Assembly (NCBI GenBank): GCA_003024785.1
Contig: PUQB01000001.1
Location: 2,245,501 to 2,309,500 of the forward strand
From: Selaginella tamariscina
Lineage: Eukaryota; Streptophyta; Lycopodiopsida; Selaginellales; Selaginellaceae
Length of the DNA stretch: 64,000 nt
Direction of reading: 5' to 3'
The notes under the pieces are model-generated. The model made no database searches. It was not told the DNA's origin and worked only from the letters and a program-made list of their open reading frames with translations. Positions 53,228 through 64,000 of this stretch are shown here, in pieces (the first letter of the stretch is position 1; each line of letters begins with the position of its first letter). Position numbers and translations under genes: made by a program.

Positions 53228-54573
53228 TAACTCTGAACTAAAATCCCGCCACCTTGGTGAATCTATTATATTCGGACATCAGAATATTCATGATTCAGGT
53301 GAACATCAGGTAATCGTCTCATAATGCAGAGGATGGAACCCAAGTCGTAGACGGACAGTTAATGGCACCCAAATGTGGCATTGTTGAGCGTGTGAACAAG
53401 CTCGTCTTTGTACAGCCTCTTCGTGTGTTTGGACTTGGTTCTAATATATTCACACAGATACGAAGCAAAGGTTGGAGATGTTGTAGTTGGGCGAAATTAC
53501 AGAGGTAATGTCTTTTTCCTTTCTTTTTTAATACATTTTTTGTTGTTTTTGCCAAGGTGCTCAGAACTGATGGAAAGTGGATGTCAATTCGAAGCACGAT
53601 GCCCGTCTTCTGTGACTTTGCCTGGTGGGATTCAGGTACTTAAGTACTGGGTGTGCACGCGCGCGTTTTATTAAATGAGCTTTATGTATTGCTCCGTAGA
53701 GACGACGTAGTGCTGTGGATGAGCTTAACATGCGGTCTTATTCCTAGAATAAACGTAAGACGTTTAATATCAGCTTTATTGTATGTATGTGTATGTGTGT
53801 GTGGGCATGCTGTATATAGATACATATATGTGCACAAACACAAATATAGAATTTGCTTGCAGGCCGAAGTCTAGATAGTGCATCTGCACACACGGAGCTT
53901 GAAGTATGGGAAGGTATCTCCTGTTCAGTAGGCATGCGTGTGTGTGTATATATGTACTTGTATGTTGTTTGCGTGTTTTTTTGCCACATATTCCTTGTGG
54001 CTTGTGCAGCTGCAAAACGGTCAGCTTGTGGAAGGTTCCACCGTATCTCATCAAACGGCTAAGTCAACACTTTCACGAGTTCGGTGTAGAAGTCATTTTG
54101 GCTGCAACGGCATCGTGTGGGTTTCTCATGCTACTCATCGTAATGCAACGTCAACTAAACAGTCCGAAGGTAGTTAACACTAATTATACATAAACACACA
54201 CACACACGCACGCACGCACACAGGCACACACGCACACATTACTATGTTTCATTCAGAAACGGAGACGGAGCCTGTTTCACTGGAGACGAGGGAAAGGATA
54301 TGCAGGTTAGCAAATGCTGTGACAGTTCTGAGCTTGCTGGGGTCAATGATTTATCCCTCGTCAATCTACGGAGCCAGCCATGATATCAGGGATATGTTGA
54401 GCTCCAGCTTTGTGGACATAATCGCAGCCAAAATCGAGTTTACATCTGACCATACATATATACACGTACATATATATATACACATACGAGTTGTGCTCAA
54501 TACTTGGTTATTGAATTACTGTAGGCTTGGGGATAGAAACAAACACGAGACAATATTTTACTGTGAAACTTAA
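53228..54573 (+). pseudogene. RRP4: Exosome subunit RRP4, frame-broken
   Basis: RRP4 is an RNA-binding cap protein of the RNA exosome. A loosely matching amino-terminal piece (GESIIFGHQ) precedes the clear part: GTQVVDGQLMAPKCGIVERV, NKLVFVQPLR, YEAKVGDVVVGR, then RTDGKWMSIRSTMPV and RRSAVDELNMRS. The S1/KH part continues as KVPPYLIKRLSQHF and GCNGIVWVSHATHR, and the end as VSLETRERICRLANAVTVLS and GASHDIRDMLS. Frame breaks occur near 53570, 53745, 54030 and 54105. It starts within about 60 bp of the TAF4 stop and ends about 25 bp before the OGDH relic. Whether the breaks are real decay or sequence error cannot be settled here. Confidence 0.8.
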
Positions 54574-54597
54574 GTTTATATATTGATTTTTAACCAG

Positions 54598-56310
54598 GTG
54601 CGAGACTCTTATTCCCGGTATGAAGGAACTTGTCGACCGGGCTGCTGAGTTGGGATTGTTATGGGAATGCCCCATCTTACTGTACTTGGGAATGTTGTAC
54701 GTAAGCCACTCAGGCATATATTCAGCGAATTTGCAGCTGAACTGGAGAATGGTGGCTATACAGGTGAGACGAGGGAAGGAGTTGATTGGGCTACTGCAAA
54801 AGCCTTGGCCTTTGCAACACTGCTTGTGGAGGGAATCGCGTGCGTCTCAGTGGTCAGGATGTGAAGAGAGGCACTTTCAGCCACAGGCATGCCATTGTTC
54901 ATGACCAGAACAGGGCGAACGATATTGTCCTCTCGCTCACGTTGCCATGAATCAGAAGCCAGAGATGTTCACCATCAGCAACAGGTAAATATTACCTAAG
55001 ATTATGTGTATATTTACGTGATCCATTGATGTTTTATACTTTGCTATAAATACTAAGTTGCTGAAGTCGTGCAGTTTATTGTTGGAGTTTGGAGTTCTTG
55101 GATTTGAGCTTGGATACTCTATGGAGAATCGAACTCTTGGTGCTTTGGGAGGCACAGTTTGGGGATTTCGCAAACGGTGCTCAAGTCGTATTTGACCAGC
55201 TTTTGAGCAGTGGCGAATCCAAGTGGTTGCGTCAGAGTGGCCTGTGTGTTTTGCTCCCGCACGGTTACGATGGACAAGGCCCAGAACACTCTAGCGCAAG
55301 ACTGGAGAGATTTCTACAGGTTCGCCTCTAAATATGCTACCTATTCAAAGTGTAATGGTTACATTATATTGCAGATGAGTGATGACAATCCGTTCATCAT
55401 CCCTGAAATGGAAGTTTCACTCCGGAAGCAGATTCAGGAGTGCAACTGGCAGGTTGTGAACGTAACAACCCCTGCAAACTACTTCCATGTTCTTCGTCGA
55501 CAGGTAAGCCAGTTCGTCCCCGATCAGGTGTACATTGTATATGTGAAACAGACGCACACCATATGGACTTTTGTTAAGTGATTGAGGATGTTTGTTACAG
55601 ATTCATAGGGACTTCAGGAAGCCGGTCTCCGAAGAATCTGTTGCGGCACGAGAAGTGCCGTTCGCATCTGTCAGAATTTGATGATGTTCAAGGCCATCCT
55701 GGATTCGATAAACAAGGGACCCGTTTCAAGCGCCTGATTAAGGACCAGAACGACCATTCGGATCGTGAACCAGGAATCCGCCGTTTGATTCTTTGCTTCG
55801 GAAAGGTACTCATATATACACTAGTATTTAGTATCATCTATATAGAGGCCGGGTGGTATTTATCTGATGGTTCTGGTTTCGCAGGGCTTACTACGAACTG
55901 GATAAGGAAAAGGGAGCGGGTTGGTGCGAAAGACGTTGCTATCTGTCGTGTGGAGCAGCTCTGTCCAGTGCCTTATGATCTCCTGAAGCGGGAATTGAAA
56001 CGATATCCAAGTAAGTTATTGGCTTTTACATATATGTGTGTGTGTGTGTGTGAGTGTGTGAGAGAGAGAGGTGTGGTGGGTGTGTTGAGCTTGGTTTGGT
56101 GGTTGATGCAGATGCAGAGGTGGTGTGGTGCCAGGAGGAACCAATGAACATGGGAGCGTTCTTGTACATGGCTCCAAACTGCAATGAACCGCGGGAGCTT
56201 TGACGACATCAAGTATGTCAGGAGCTTCCACTGCTACCGGATTCAAGTACGTCCATGACAAGGAGCAAGTGGAAATTGTTGAGAAGGCCCTACAAGAAGA
56301 AAAAGTCTGA
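54598..56310 (+). pseudogene. OGDH: 2-oxoglutarate dehydrogenase E1 relic lacking the TPP-binding region
   Basis: E1 decarboxylates 2-oxoglutarate in the mitochondrial TCA cycle. The sequence starts mid-protein with CETLIPGMKELVDRAAELG and LGNVVRKPLRHIFSEF. It then jumps to [19 protein letters not shown], so the part that binds thiamine pyrophosphate is gone, as is the whole amino-terminal region with its transit peptide. The carboxyl half is well kept: [100 protein letters not shown] and the normal ending VEIVEKALQEEKV with stop at 56308. Several frame breaks occur (54660, 54830, 56160, 56220). It cannot be a working enzyme. Confidence 0.88.
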
Positions 56311-57731
56311 CACCCGCACACACAAAATAAAGCATTGAGAGGTAGGCGGGAGCTAAATAATACGTATACACCTCTATTTCTATTTAATAAACATCTTTAT
56401 GTACCTATATTGTACCCAGCGGTATTGTGGTTGGCAGATACTTGTTTATACTCTATTGTCGTTTGGCAAGTATTATGTTGCTCAAAATGCAGATTATGAT
56501 GTCCATGTATATATGACAAGGAGAAAGGTTATGCACAATGCACACAACATTGCATTGTAGCGTTTTCATGCTGTGTACTGGGCCTTGGTAGAATGTAAGA
56601 ATGAAAGACAATGTAAAGGATCTGTGTTTAAATGCTTGGAATATGGACATAAGAACCAATTTTAATATGGATAATATGCATAGTCTTTTGAGAGACTATT
56701 ATATGTACCACAGATACATAAACGTGTGTATGTTTCTCTCTCTATAATTAATATTTTTTCATTCAGACTTATCATGTACTATTTAAATAATAACATGAGT
56801 TTTATAAGAGATTAATAAAAGCATGTACAAAGTTATATTTAAATTTAAATATATACATATACATATATAACATTAGTTTACATATGCGTCAAAATTTATA
56901 TATATTATGTATATAGAGAGAAAGAGAGTGGAAAGAGAAAAGATCTCCTTATAATTATAATTAATAAATGATCAAAATAAATAATTCTTGTGTATAAATA
57001 GACATACATATATATATGTACACAATTATATAATTATATATGTATGTATTATATATATACATATAATATATCATAAGTAGATAACTAAACGATTTCTTCT
57101 TTCTCTCTACACATTTACATGTTTGTGTAATATATATGTATGTGCATATATATATATGTATATATATATAAAGAGATACTAATAAATTATAACTAATAAT
57201 TCTATATAAGAAAATAACAATGAAATTGCCAATTTAACATATATTTTTAATTAAACACATTGAGTAAGTGTACATACGTTACATAATTAATTAAATGAAC
57301 ATTGTGCATTAGTAATTTTTTTTAAAATTTAATTAATCATTCCAGTGGAAAAGCACAATAATAATAATAATAATTAATTATATAACATTATTTTAATTTA
57401 CCAAAGGCTAAAATAATCATCCGCTAGTGAAAAGTGGGTTAAAACTAAAACATATAGTCCTATATTAACATGTGAAGTTTTGAATGCACGGAATATACAA
57501 TCTTCACGAAACAACACATCATCCGAATGAGTACAGGCGGCACGGTATGTCTTTTATGTCCCGCGTGTGGACAGCACCATAACGATAGGCGAGACATTCT
57601 CCAGCAAGATCTGGGACAAGAGCGAAGTCCCGCCCTCCATGGACACCGAGTACGCTAAATCCTTGTAACAACTTGGATTTATATGTACTAAAAATGCAAT
57701 CTACTTTGTTAACAGTTCTTATTAAGATAAA
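56311..57731. other. Intergenic region, AT-rich with microsatellites
   Basis: No gene is visible. From about 56700 to 57200 the sequence is dominated by TATATA and ACATAC words. A GC-richer patch at 57480-57670 (ACGATAGGCGAGACATTCTC) looks gene-like but has no open frame I can place. Confidence 0.5.
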
Positions 57732-57881
57732 CTAAGCCCATTCGCCTTGAAACAGTGGTTTTCGAGCTACTTCAGACTCTAAATCCACCATCTTAGCAAG
57801 GTCGGCACACAGCTTTGCATCATACTCTTCAGGCTCAAGCTCAAGGCCCAGCTCCTTTCCTACATTTCAAACATTTAATCA

Positions 57882-57920
<39 letters not shown>

Positions 57921-59094
57921 ACACACATTATAAAGCTCGCTTACCAACGTCATCTGATGCAGGTATCAAGATGAATTCACAGCCTTCGTAGTTGAGGAAG
58001 TCTGGTGGGTGAACAGGCACAAATCTGTAAGAACCCATTAATGCTTGAAGCTTGGCTGGATACATTGCTTTCCGCTTGTTTCCTAAGCCCGCATTTGGTG
58101 GCGCCCTGGCATCAGGATTCTTGCACTACAGAGACAACGTCACACTCGTCATGAATATGTGAACGAGAATATGCAGGTACGAACACACATATGTATATAT
58201 GCTTACTGAGATGATGAAGGAAGCCTCTTTGTCAAGATTGAGCTCCTCCTGAAGGGTTGCGTGCTCTGTTCTGGGATTATCCAATTTGTACACCAAATGC
58301 GTATGGTTGTTATGCTTGATTATGCAGTAAACCCCTTCTCCCGCTGGACGGGCGCCACCTTGCACCCTATGACCCCTTGTCTTAGTATCGTATTCATCTG
58401 CTTAAACCATCCATTTATACACATCTTGTATCTACTTATGCATAGTTGATATCACTTACGTGGACCAAGGGCTTCTTTTATTGCCTGCATAGACGTTGAC
58501 AAGATCCACATAACTCCAAGCCGGACGACCCCTAGAAGAAGGATCCGGTAACGTTTTCCGCCCCACAATAATCAGCCGCATTAATATCTGCTTCGTTAAA
58601 TCTACCTGCTGTTTGTGATTCAAGTTCAAATACATATCAACTTTGAATGTGTGAATACCTGGTCGCCTGTGACGTCTTCCCCAGCAGATTTGTCCTCCAT
58701 TGATTTCTTACCACCTTGTTGGTGAGTGTCTTTAATCTTAATAACTTCTTTGATTTGCTCAACTTCTTTCTTTCCGTCAGGATCTTCTCTTTCGCCTCCT
58801 CAGCTTTTGGGTCTCTGTTTTATTTCCTGATTACATCAATCAGTGTGTGTGGAATGTGTATGAGAGAGTGTTAGAACCTTGTTGTGGTGGGCAAGCACAG
58901 GACGAAGAACCATATACAAGCGCTGCACTTGGCCAGCTGAATGTGGGTGTTCCACATCGATCTTGGGGCGGTAAAAGAAGAAAATCTCTCCGACTTCCTA
59001 CATTACACAAGCTCTCAATTTTATAATAGATACAAACTGTAATCACACCCACCGAGATTTCGAGATCCCGTCGACTCTTTAGAAGCTCCACCAT
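57732..59094 (-). CDS. Conserved plant protein of unknown function
   Basis: Exons on the minus strand fit at 59094-59053, 58997-58878, about 58820-58660, about 58610-58455, 58397-58207, 58125-57945 and 57860-57732, with stop TAG at 57732. Recognisable conserved words are EVGEIFFFYRPKIDVEHPHS, GQVQRLYMVLRP, a lysine/glutamate-rich linker (GKKEVEQIKEVIKIKD), RLIIVGRKTLPDPSSRGRP, EYDTKTRGHR, PAGEGVYCIIKHNNHTHLVY, LDKEASFIISVKNPDA-like, GNKRKAMYPAKLQALMGS, HPPDFLNYEGCEFILIPASD and GKELGLELEPEEYDAKLCAD. I know this as a single-copy type plant protein without an assigned role. One frame break lies in the fourth exon, between VDLVN and SMQAIKEALGP. All other joins are open. Confidence 0.8.
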
Positions 59095-59187
59095 TGTCGG
59101 ATCAATCCTCCCTAAACTTGCCCTACATTGCCCACAAGTGTCCGGACACGTGTCATTTAGCGAATTGCATCAATTTTATAAAGCATA

Positions 59188-60649
59188 GGGTCGTTTCGCA
59201 CCACACTTAACTTAACTTAGAACGCATAAGTTAAGTCAGGGTTAAGGTACATTTGATTCGCACTAACTTTTCCTTAAGAAGAAAAGTTAAGGGTGTTAGA
59301 TTCGTACTAACCTTTAATTTAAATTAAGAAATTGTATTAAAGATAATTGATTTGCATTCATCAATCCTTAATTTTTAAACTTAAATTAAAAAATTATGTT
59401 AAGGGGAATGGATTCACATAGATATTTATAGTAAAAATATTAACAGCAATGAATTTGAATATTGCCCTTAATACAATATACTTTTATATCTACATTTAAG
59501 TTAAAATTATTAACTTAATTATTTTTAATGAACTTAACATATCTATATTTAATTTAACATTATTATGTTAAGTTATAATAATATTTTAAATAATTTTTAA
59601 TTTGTAATAAAAATTTATTTTTAATTTGTAATAAATATTTTTAACTACTTTAAAATGTATTTATAATATTCATGATTTAAATCATTTCACCATATTTTAT
59701 ATTTTTTATAATAACTAAAACTACTTTAAATGTTAATAAAAATTAAGGATGAATATATGAAATTATAATATGGGTACATTCTATAAATAATTAAATTTTA
59801 TATATTTTGGATATGTTTAAACAAGTAAGAACTTCATGAAAATATTATATATACATGTGTGTTAATGTGTGTGTATACATGTATTTCCATTTCATATTTT
59901 TAATTATTTAATAAAAAAGATGCAGAATAAATGCTTTGGTGCCATAGAAATTAGGGCAAAGTGAGAATATATTAAGAATAACGAGAATACTTTAAAAAAT
60001 TCATTTATATTATTTTTTAAATTTTAATTATATATGTTAAAATAAAAATATAAAAATATAAAATATAAAATTATATTTTTTACATATAAAAATACACATT
60101 ACGCATGAAAAATTATAATTTTTTATTTTATTTTAAAAAGGTTGTGAAAAAAGTGATTCACTTCCTTAAATTTTCTTTGTAATTTTGCATTGTTCCCTTA
60201 AAATAAGTATGGTTAAAAGCAATATTGTGAAATCAATTTAAAAAAATCTTAAATAAGTGGTATTTTAAGTTAAGGGCTAGTGCGAATTCAATACCCTTAA
60301 CAGTTAAACCCTTAAAAAAGTTAAGTAAAGGTCGTTTCGCACCACACTTAGCAGTCAAACCCTTAAGCATGGCCTTAATTAATGCAGCCGGAAATATGTA
60401 ATAAATAATGCCGGACGGTAAGTTAAGGGACGCTAAATGACCCCTCCCCTCCCTTAGCGTCCCTTAATTTTATTTATTACATATTTCCGGCATAGTAATT
60501 ATATATTTCCGGCTGCATTAATGAAGGTTATGTTTAAGGGTTTGACTGCTAAGTGTGGTGCGAAACGACCCTAAATGGTTATTCAACTTAGGGATGAGTA
60601 TGTACTTTAAGCCTACTTAAGTTAAGTTAAGTGTGATGTGAAACCACCC
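59188..60649. mobile_element. Harbinger/Tourist-like element with ATA target duplication, hosting a nested copy
   Basis: It begins GGGTCGTTTCGCACCACACT and ends AGTGTGATGTGAAACCACCC, an imperfect inverted pair, and is flanked by ATA on both sides (59185-59187 and 60650-60652). A 3-bp duplication with GG-starting ends fits the PIF/Harbinger superfamily. The interior is AT-rich with no transposase frame, so it is non-autonomous. Inner words AACTTAAC and GGGTTAAG repeat near both ends. Confidence 0.8.
60329..60571. mobile_element. Nested 243-bp foldback MITE with TAA target duplication
   Basis: The whole element is an inverted repeat: AGGTCGTTTCGCACCACACT at the left pairs with GTGTGGTGCGAAACGACCC at the right, and GCAGCCGGAAATATGTAATA pairs with TACATATTTCCGG and its flank. 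TAA flanks both ends (60326-60328 and 60572-60574). The related fragment at 7085 shows the uninterrupted site, GTTAAGTAAGTGGTTACTC, so the insertion point is proven within this window. Confidence 0.9.
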
Positions 60650-60652
60650 ATA

Positions 60653-61877
60653 GTTTTAAAACTTTCTTTCTATTAATAGGCTGATGTACTTCAAACATGG
60701 AATGACACTACAGCAGCTGCTATATGATTTTTATTAACAATCAATTTTAATTATTATTATTATGTTTTTCTTAAGTATTAATATTATTTTCATTATGAAT
60801 TTAATGAAATTTAAAATTTCTTATTAAAGTTATGTGGTTTTTTAGTGATAAATTATTATTATTGAATAATTTTCAATACCATAAACAATATTAATATAGC
60901 CAAATATGCATGTAATCAATGGTGCACAATTATTTTAAAACACGAACTTGCATTTGAATATAAATTCCAGGTTTGAAAACTTAATTGGATCGGATTATCA
61001 TTATTATTCTAATTTTTAATAAATTTAATTGGGATAGCTATTTAAAAATAAATAATAAATATACATTTTATTTTACACGTCCGCTAGTTAAAGTTAAACA
61101 TATTAAAAATTAAACCATATAGTCATTCTTCTAAATGGTAGATTTACACTAGATCTGATTGGAATATTTATTTAAAATAACCAGTAAATATACATTTTAT
61201 TTTACATGTCTATTAGTTAAAGTTAAAAACATTAAAAGTTAAACCTATATTCATTCTTCTAAATGATAAATTCATAATAAATTTAATTGTTTATTTATCC
61301 AGAAAAACAATAAATATACACTTTACGTTATACACATGTATATTATATATGCATATAACAATAATAGATATATTTCCAGTAATTAAACTTAATCAAACAA
61401 TGAAAGAAAATGTTTAGTAATTCTTGATTTGTATATAATGAACAATGTATGCATATGAATACTAGACGCTGTGTGTGTGCGTGCGTGTTTCACATGTTTA
61501 TATTTGGTTTATTACAAGGTTATACTGAATGTATGTATATGTACATATGCTTTGTCTGTGTGTATGGTTTGTGTATAAGTGGCATTTCTCAGGTGGTTGT
61601 GAACCATTAGATAAGATTGTTTAAATCTTGACGCTTATTTCACACAACTTGTACTTACATAGTATGCATTGTGTGAGAGAGATGGGACACCAAATACACG
61701 TATATACATATGTGTATGAATATGAAATGTTATCTGTACATCGTGTATGGTGTTTGTATATTTTAATGGTTTAAAAAATGTATTTGAATAGTTTAATGTA
61801 CTGTGTTAATGGTTGACTGCTGATTAATAGTGTGTATTCTATGGGGTTTTAGCAGGGGAAGAGAGAGAGAGAGAGAG
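60653..61877. other. AT-rich upstream region of the zinc-finger-like gene
   Basis: Two related stretches of about 110 bp (61020-61140 and 61150-61270) share TAATAAATATACATTTTATT and TACTTCTAAATG-type words. A GAGA microsatellite at 61859-61878 forms the immediate 5' leader of the next gene. No other gene is seen. Confidence 0.5.
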
Positions 61878-62639
61878 ATGATTAAGGGATCAGCAGAAGC
61901 AGCAAACGGGGAAAATGGGGATTCGTGGGTATGTAGGAGATGCGGCTGGATATACCCGAATCCCCATCCAAGTGCGAAACACAGGAGAAATCACAGGAAG
62001 CATTGTGGTAAACTTAAAGGGTTTCACACTCATCAAGGAGGCTCTTCTGATAATGCTTCTTCAGACGATGGTAAACATTTTCATTATTTATATGTATTTT
62101 ATTCCATTTCTGGATTTTATTTGGTATATCATTTCTCTATGTATTTATATCATGTTTCACAATTTGGGAATAACCCATTTACATTCTTTATATATATATA
62201 TATATATATAGCTATTTTTTATAACCATTACACAGACATACGCACATATACACGCACGCACACTGCGTTAGTTTTTATCTTGTCTTGTTGTTTCATATAG
62301 GTTTAGGGAGTGAGACAGGGAACCCAGTAAAGTACATGCTTGATATGACTAATTTAAATGAACTATTTACTTATATTTTTCTTAATAATATCTTATTTTA
62401 GTTTTTCTTCTTTATGCAGAAAATCCTGGAAATGAACAACATCAACAAGGTAAGAATACGTATATATTTAGTTACGTATATTTCTAATACATACATACAC
62501 ATTATTAGTATATACTTAACACGCACTTGTGTTTATTTCCGGCAGTGGTTGAAACGCATCTTTTGGACAACGGGAGTAAGAAGGGTTTGTTATACTTTTG
62601 TCGTTTGTTAATGTGTATGTGTGTGTGTGTGTGTGTGTG

Positions 62640-62676
<37 letters not shown>

Positions 62677-63339
62677 GCAATGTGCACGTGTGTGCACATT
62701 ACATACATGTGCAATGTGCATTACAATTAATGCGTTGTGTATATTTATCATATAGAATGCGCTGGATATAATTAAGTTATTATTATTTGTATACACATGA
62801 ACTAACTAGCGTCTTGTTTAATTTAATGATACAGAGAATGGTAAAGCTACACTGGCAGATGACTCTAAAGCTGGTAAGTTGTGTGTGTGTGTGTGGTTAT
62901 AATCAACATGCCATGTGTGGTGTATTTATCATGTATAAGGCTGATATAAATGAATTGTTATGGTTTGACCGTATTTATATACATACAGTTATTTTCCTTT
63001 ATATATTATTATATATAAATCTTTGCATAATTCTTATTTAACTTATACACAAAGTAAAACTCACTGATGACTCTTGTGTTTGTGTTTGAATCACATATTC
63101 ATTCATTTGAGACTTTATATGAATATTGACAATTTATTAATGATTTAATTACTATTATTTAATTAGGGTTTAATTAGCGATTTACTAGCTATTTTGTTGG
63201 AAGTCTAGAATTATAACTATTTATTAGTAGTCTAGGCTAAAGTTTGAATACGAAACCATTCTTTAATTAATAATTAATTACCATATTTTAACTAAATTCT
63301 TCCTGATTTAACCATTTAAGAATATTATTAATATTTATT

Positions 63340-63391
<52 letters not shown>

Positions 63392-64000
63392 ACTGACTGA
63401 TTCAAAATTTTCATGCAGACAATGTTGAAGCTAAACACGGAGACGACTCTAAGACAGGTGAAGTTAAACTCGTGAACGACTCTAAGACTGGTGAGTTCAT
63501 ATGTGTTTGTGCGTGTGCGTGTGCGTGTGCGTGTGCGTGCATGTGTTATTCTTATAATATATGTTTAGTATAATGCCTATATACATAATTCTTTGCATAA
63601 CTAGCTCTTGTGTGTGTGTGATATTATTATATTATTACTTATTGTATCCGCACACACATTTCTACATATTTTATCTATACAAACATACACACGCAGACAC
63701 TATAACATGTTTTTACACAGAGAATGCTGAAAGGATGCCAGATGAAATTAAGATGGGTAAGATTGTTTATATTCTTTCTCATTGCAATGTATATATCTGT
63801 GCGGGTGTGTCATCTTTAACATGTTATATCCACACACGCACACACACAATAACATATTTGATTATTACACAGAGAATGCTGAGAGTGTGCCGGATGAAAC
63901 TAAGCCGGGTATGATTGTTTATATTCTTGCGGCATATTTACTGTTGCTATTTCTATTTATGTGTGTATATGCATACGTAGGCACACACATACATCTCAAT
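61878..64000 (+). CDS. Zinc-finger-like protein with a run of tiny phase-1 exons (runs off right edge)
   Basis: Exon 1 (61878-62070) opens MIKGSAEAANGENGDSWVCR and carries VCRRCGWIYPNPHPSAKHRR followed by NHRKHCG. This Cys2-His/Cys motif is found at the start of some large, disordered plant proteins; its role is unclear. After it come tiny exons, each beginning after CAG or TAG: a possible 9-nt exon at 62301-62309, then 62420-62449, 62546-62584, 62835-62873, 63419-63490, 63721-63756 and 63873-63908. They encode short acidic units: NPGNEQHQQ, VVETHLLDNGSKK, ENGKATLADDSKA, DNVEAKHGDDSKTGEVKLVN with DSKT, ENAERMPDEIKM and ENAESVPDETKP. All sit in phase 1 at both ends. Introns hold TG, GA and AT microsatellites. 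The gene continues beyond the window. Confidence 0.75.
63342..63388. repeat. GA microsatellite in an intron
   Basis: About 23 AG units followed by ACTGACTGACTG end some 30 bp before the acceptor of the 72-nt mini-exon at 63419. Confidence 0.92.

Noticed and set aside
57540..57660. GC-richer patch as an exon
   Set aside because: I could not find a frame that joins to either neighbour or that resembles a protein family.

Overview
The window is nuclear DNA of a land plant. Genes are split into many exons by short introns (mostly 60-300 bp) with canonical GT/AG borders, and many introns are filled with TG, GA and AT microsatellites. The gene set is plant: tubulin-folding cofactor D, a pectin acetylesterase, an ethylene-receptor relic, a CYP78-type P450, TAF4 with an RST domain, and PLS-type PPR proteins. 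The short introns and the wording of the PPR repeats recall lycophytes such as Selaginella. That is an inference, not something the sequence proves.

Layout. 1-4.5 kb (minus): the 5' part of TBCD, running off the left edge. 7.2-10.3 kb (plus): an intron-rich PPR gene, followed by a displaced copy of TBCD intron 1. 12.3-13.0 kb (minus): an unrecognised broken gene with a 68-bp tandem duplication. 14.8-20.4 kb: a Ty1/copia relic whose integrase is split by a 1.7-kb solo LTR with a perfect target duplication; two older copies of that LTR follow. 22.4-24.4 kb (plus): pectin acetylesterase. 24.4-25.9 kb (minus): an unrecognised gene. 26.2-29.6 kb (plus): a decayed ethylene receptor with transposons in its receiver region. 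29.9-31.9 kb: a large foldback element and a tandem repeat. 32.2-34.6 kb (minus): relics of a membrane protein and an intronless PPR. 35.1-40.3 kb (minus): an old Ty3/gypsy element with LTRs at both ends. 41.5-43.6 kb: a partial duplicate of the divergent CYP78/TAF4 gene pair, cut off by a second gypsy element (43.6-48.2 kb, plus). 48.7-50.3 kb (minus): the full CYP78 gene. 51.0-56.3 kb (plus): TAF4, RRP4 and a 2-oxoglutarate dehydrogenase E1 relic, head to tail. 57.7-59.1 kb (minus): a conserved plant protein of unknown function. 59.2-60.6 kb: nested Harbinger/Tourist-like elements. 61.9 kb to the right edge (plus): a zinc-finger-like protein with a run of tiny phase-1 exons.

Most genes look like unrelated housekeeping or plant-specific loci rather than one pathway; nothing here resembles a gene cluster. 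TBCD, CYP78 and the zinc-finger-like gene read through cleanly in the visible exons. Pectin acetylesterase reads through except for one apparent missing G. The ethylene receptor, OGDH, the second PPR and the first CYP78/TAF4 copy are clearly broken. Single-base frame breaks also occur in otherwise well-kept genes, so some breaks may be assembly errors.

The most unusual features are the mini-exon array at the right edge, the CYP78/TAF4 duplication with a 52-G run in one copy and a lost TATA box, microsatellites fused to splice donors, and repeated copies of the TBCD exon-1 donor site inside its own intron.
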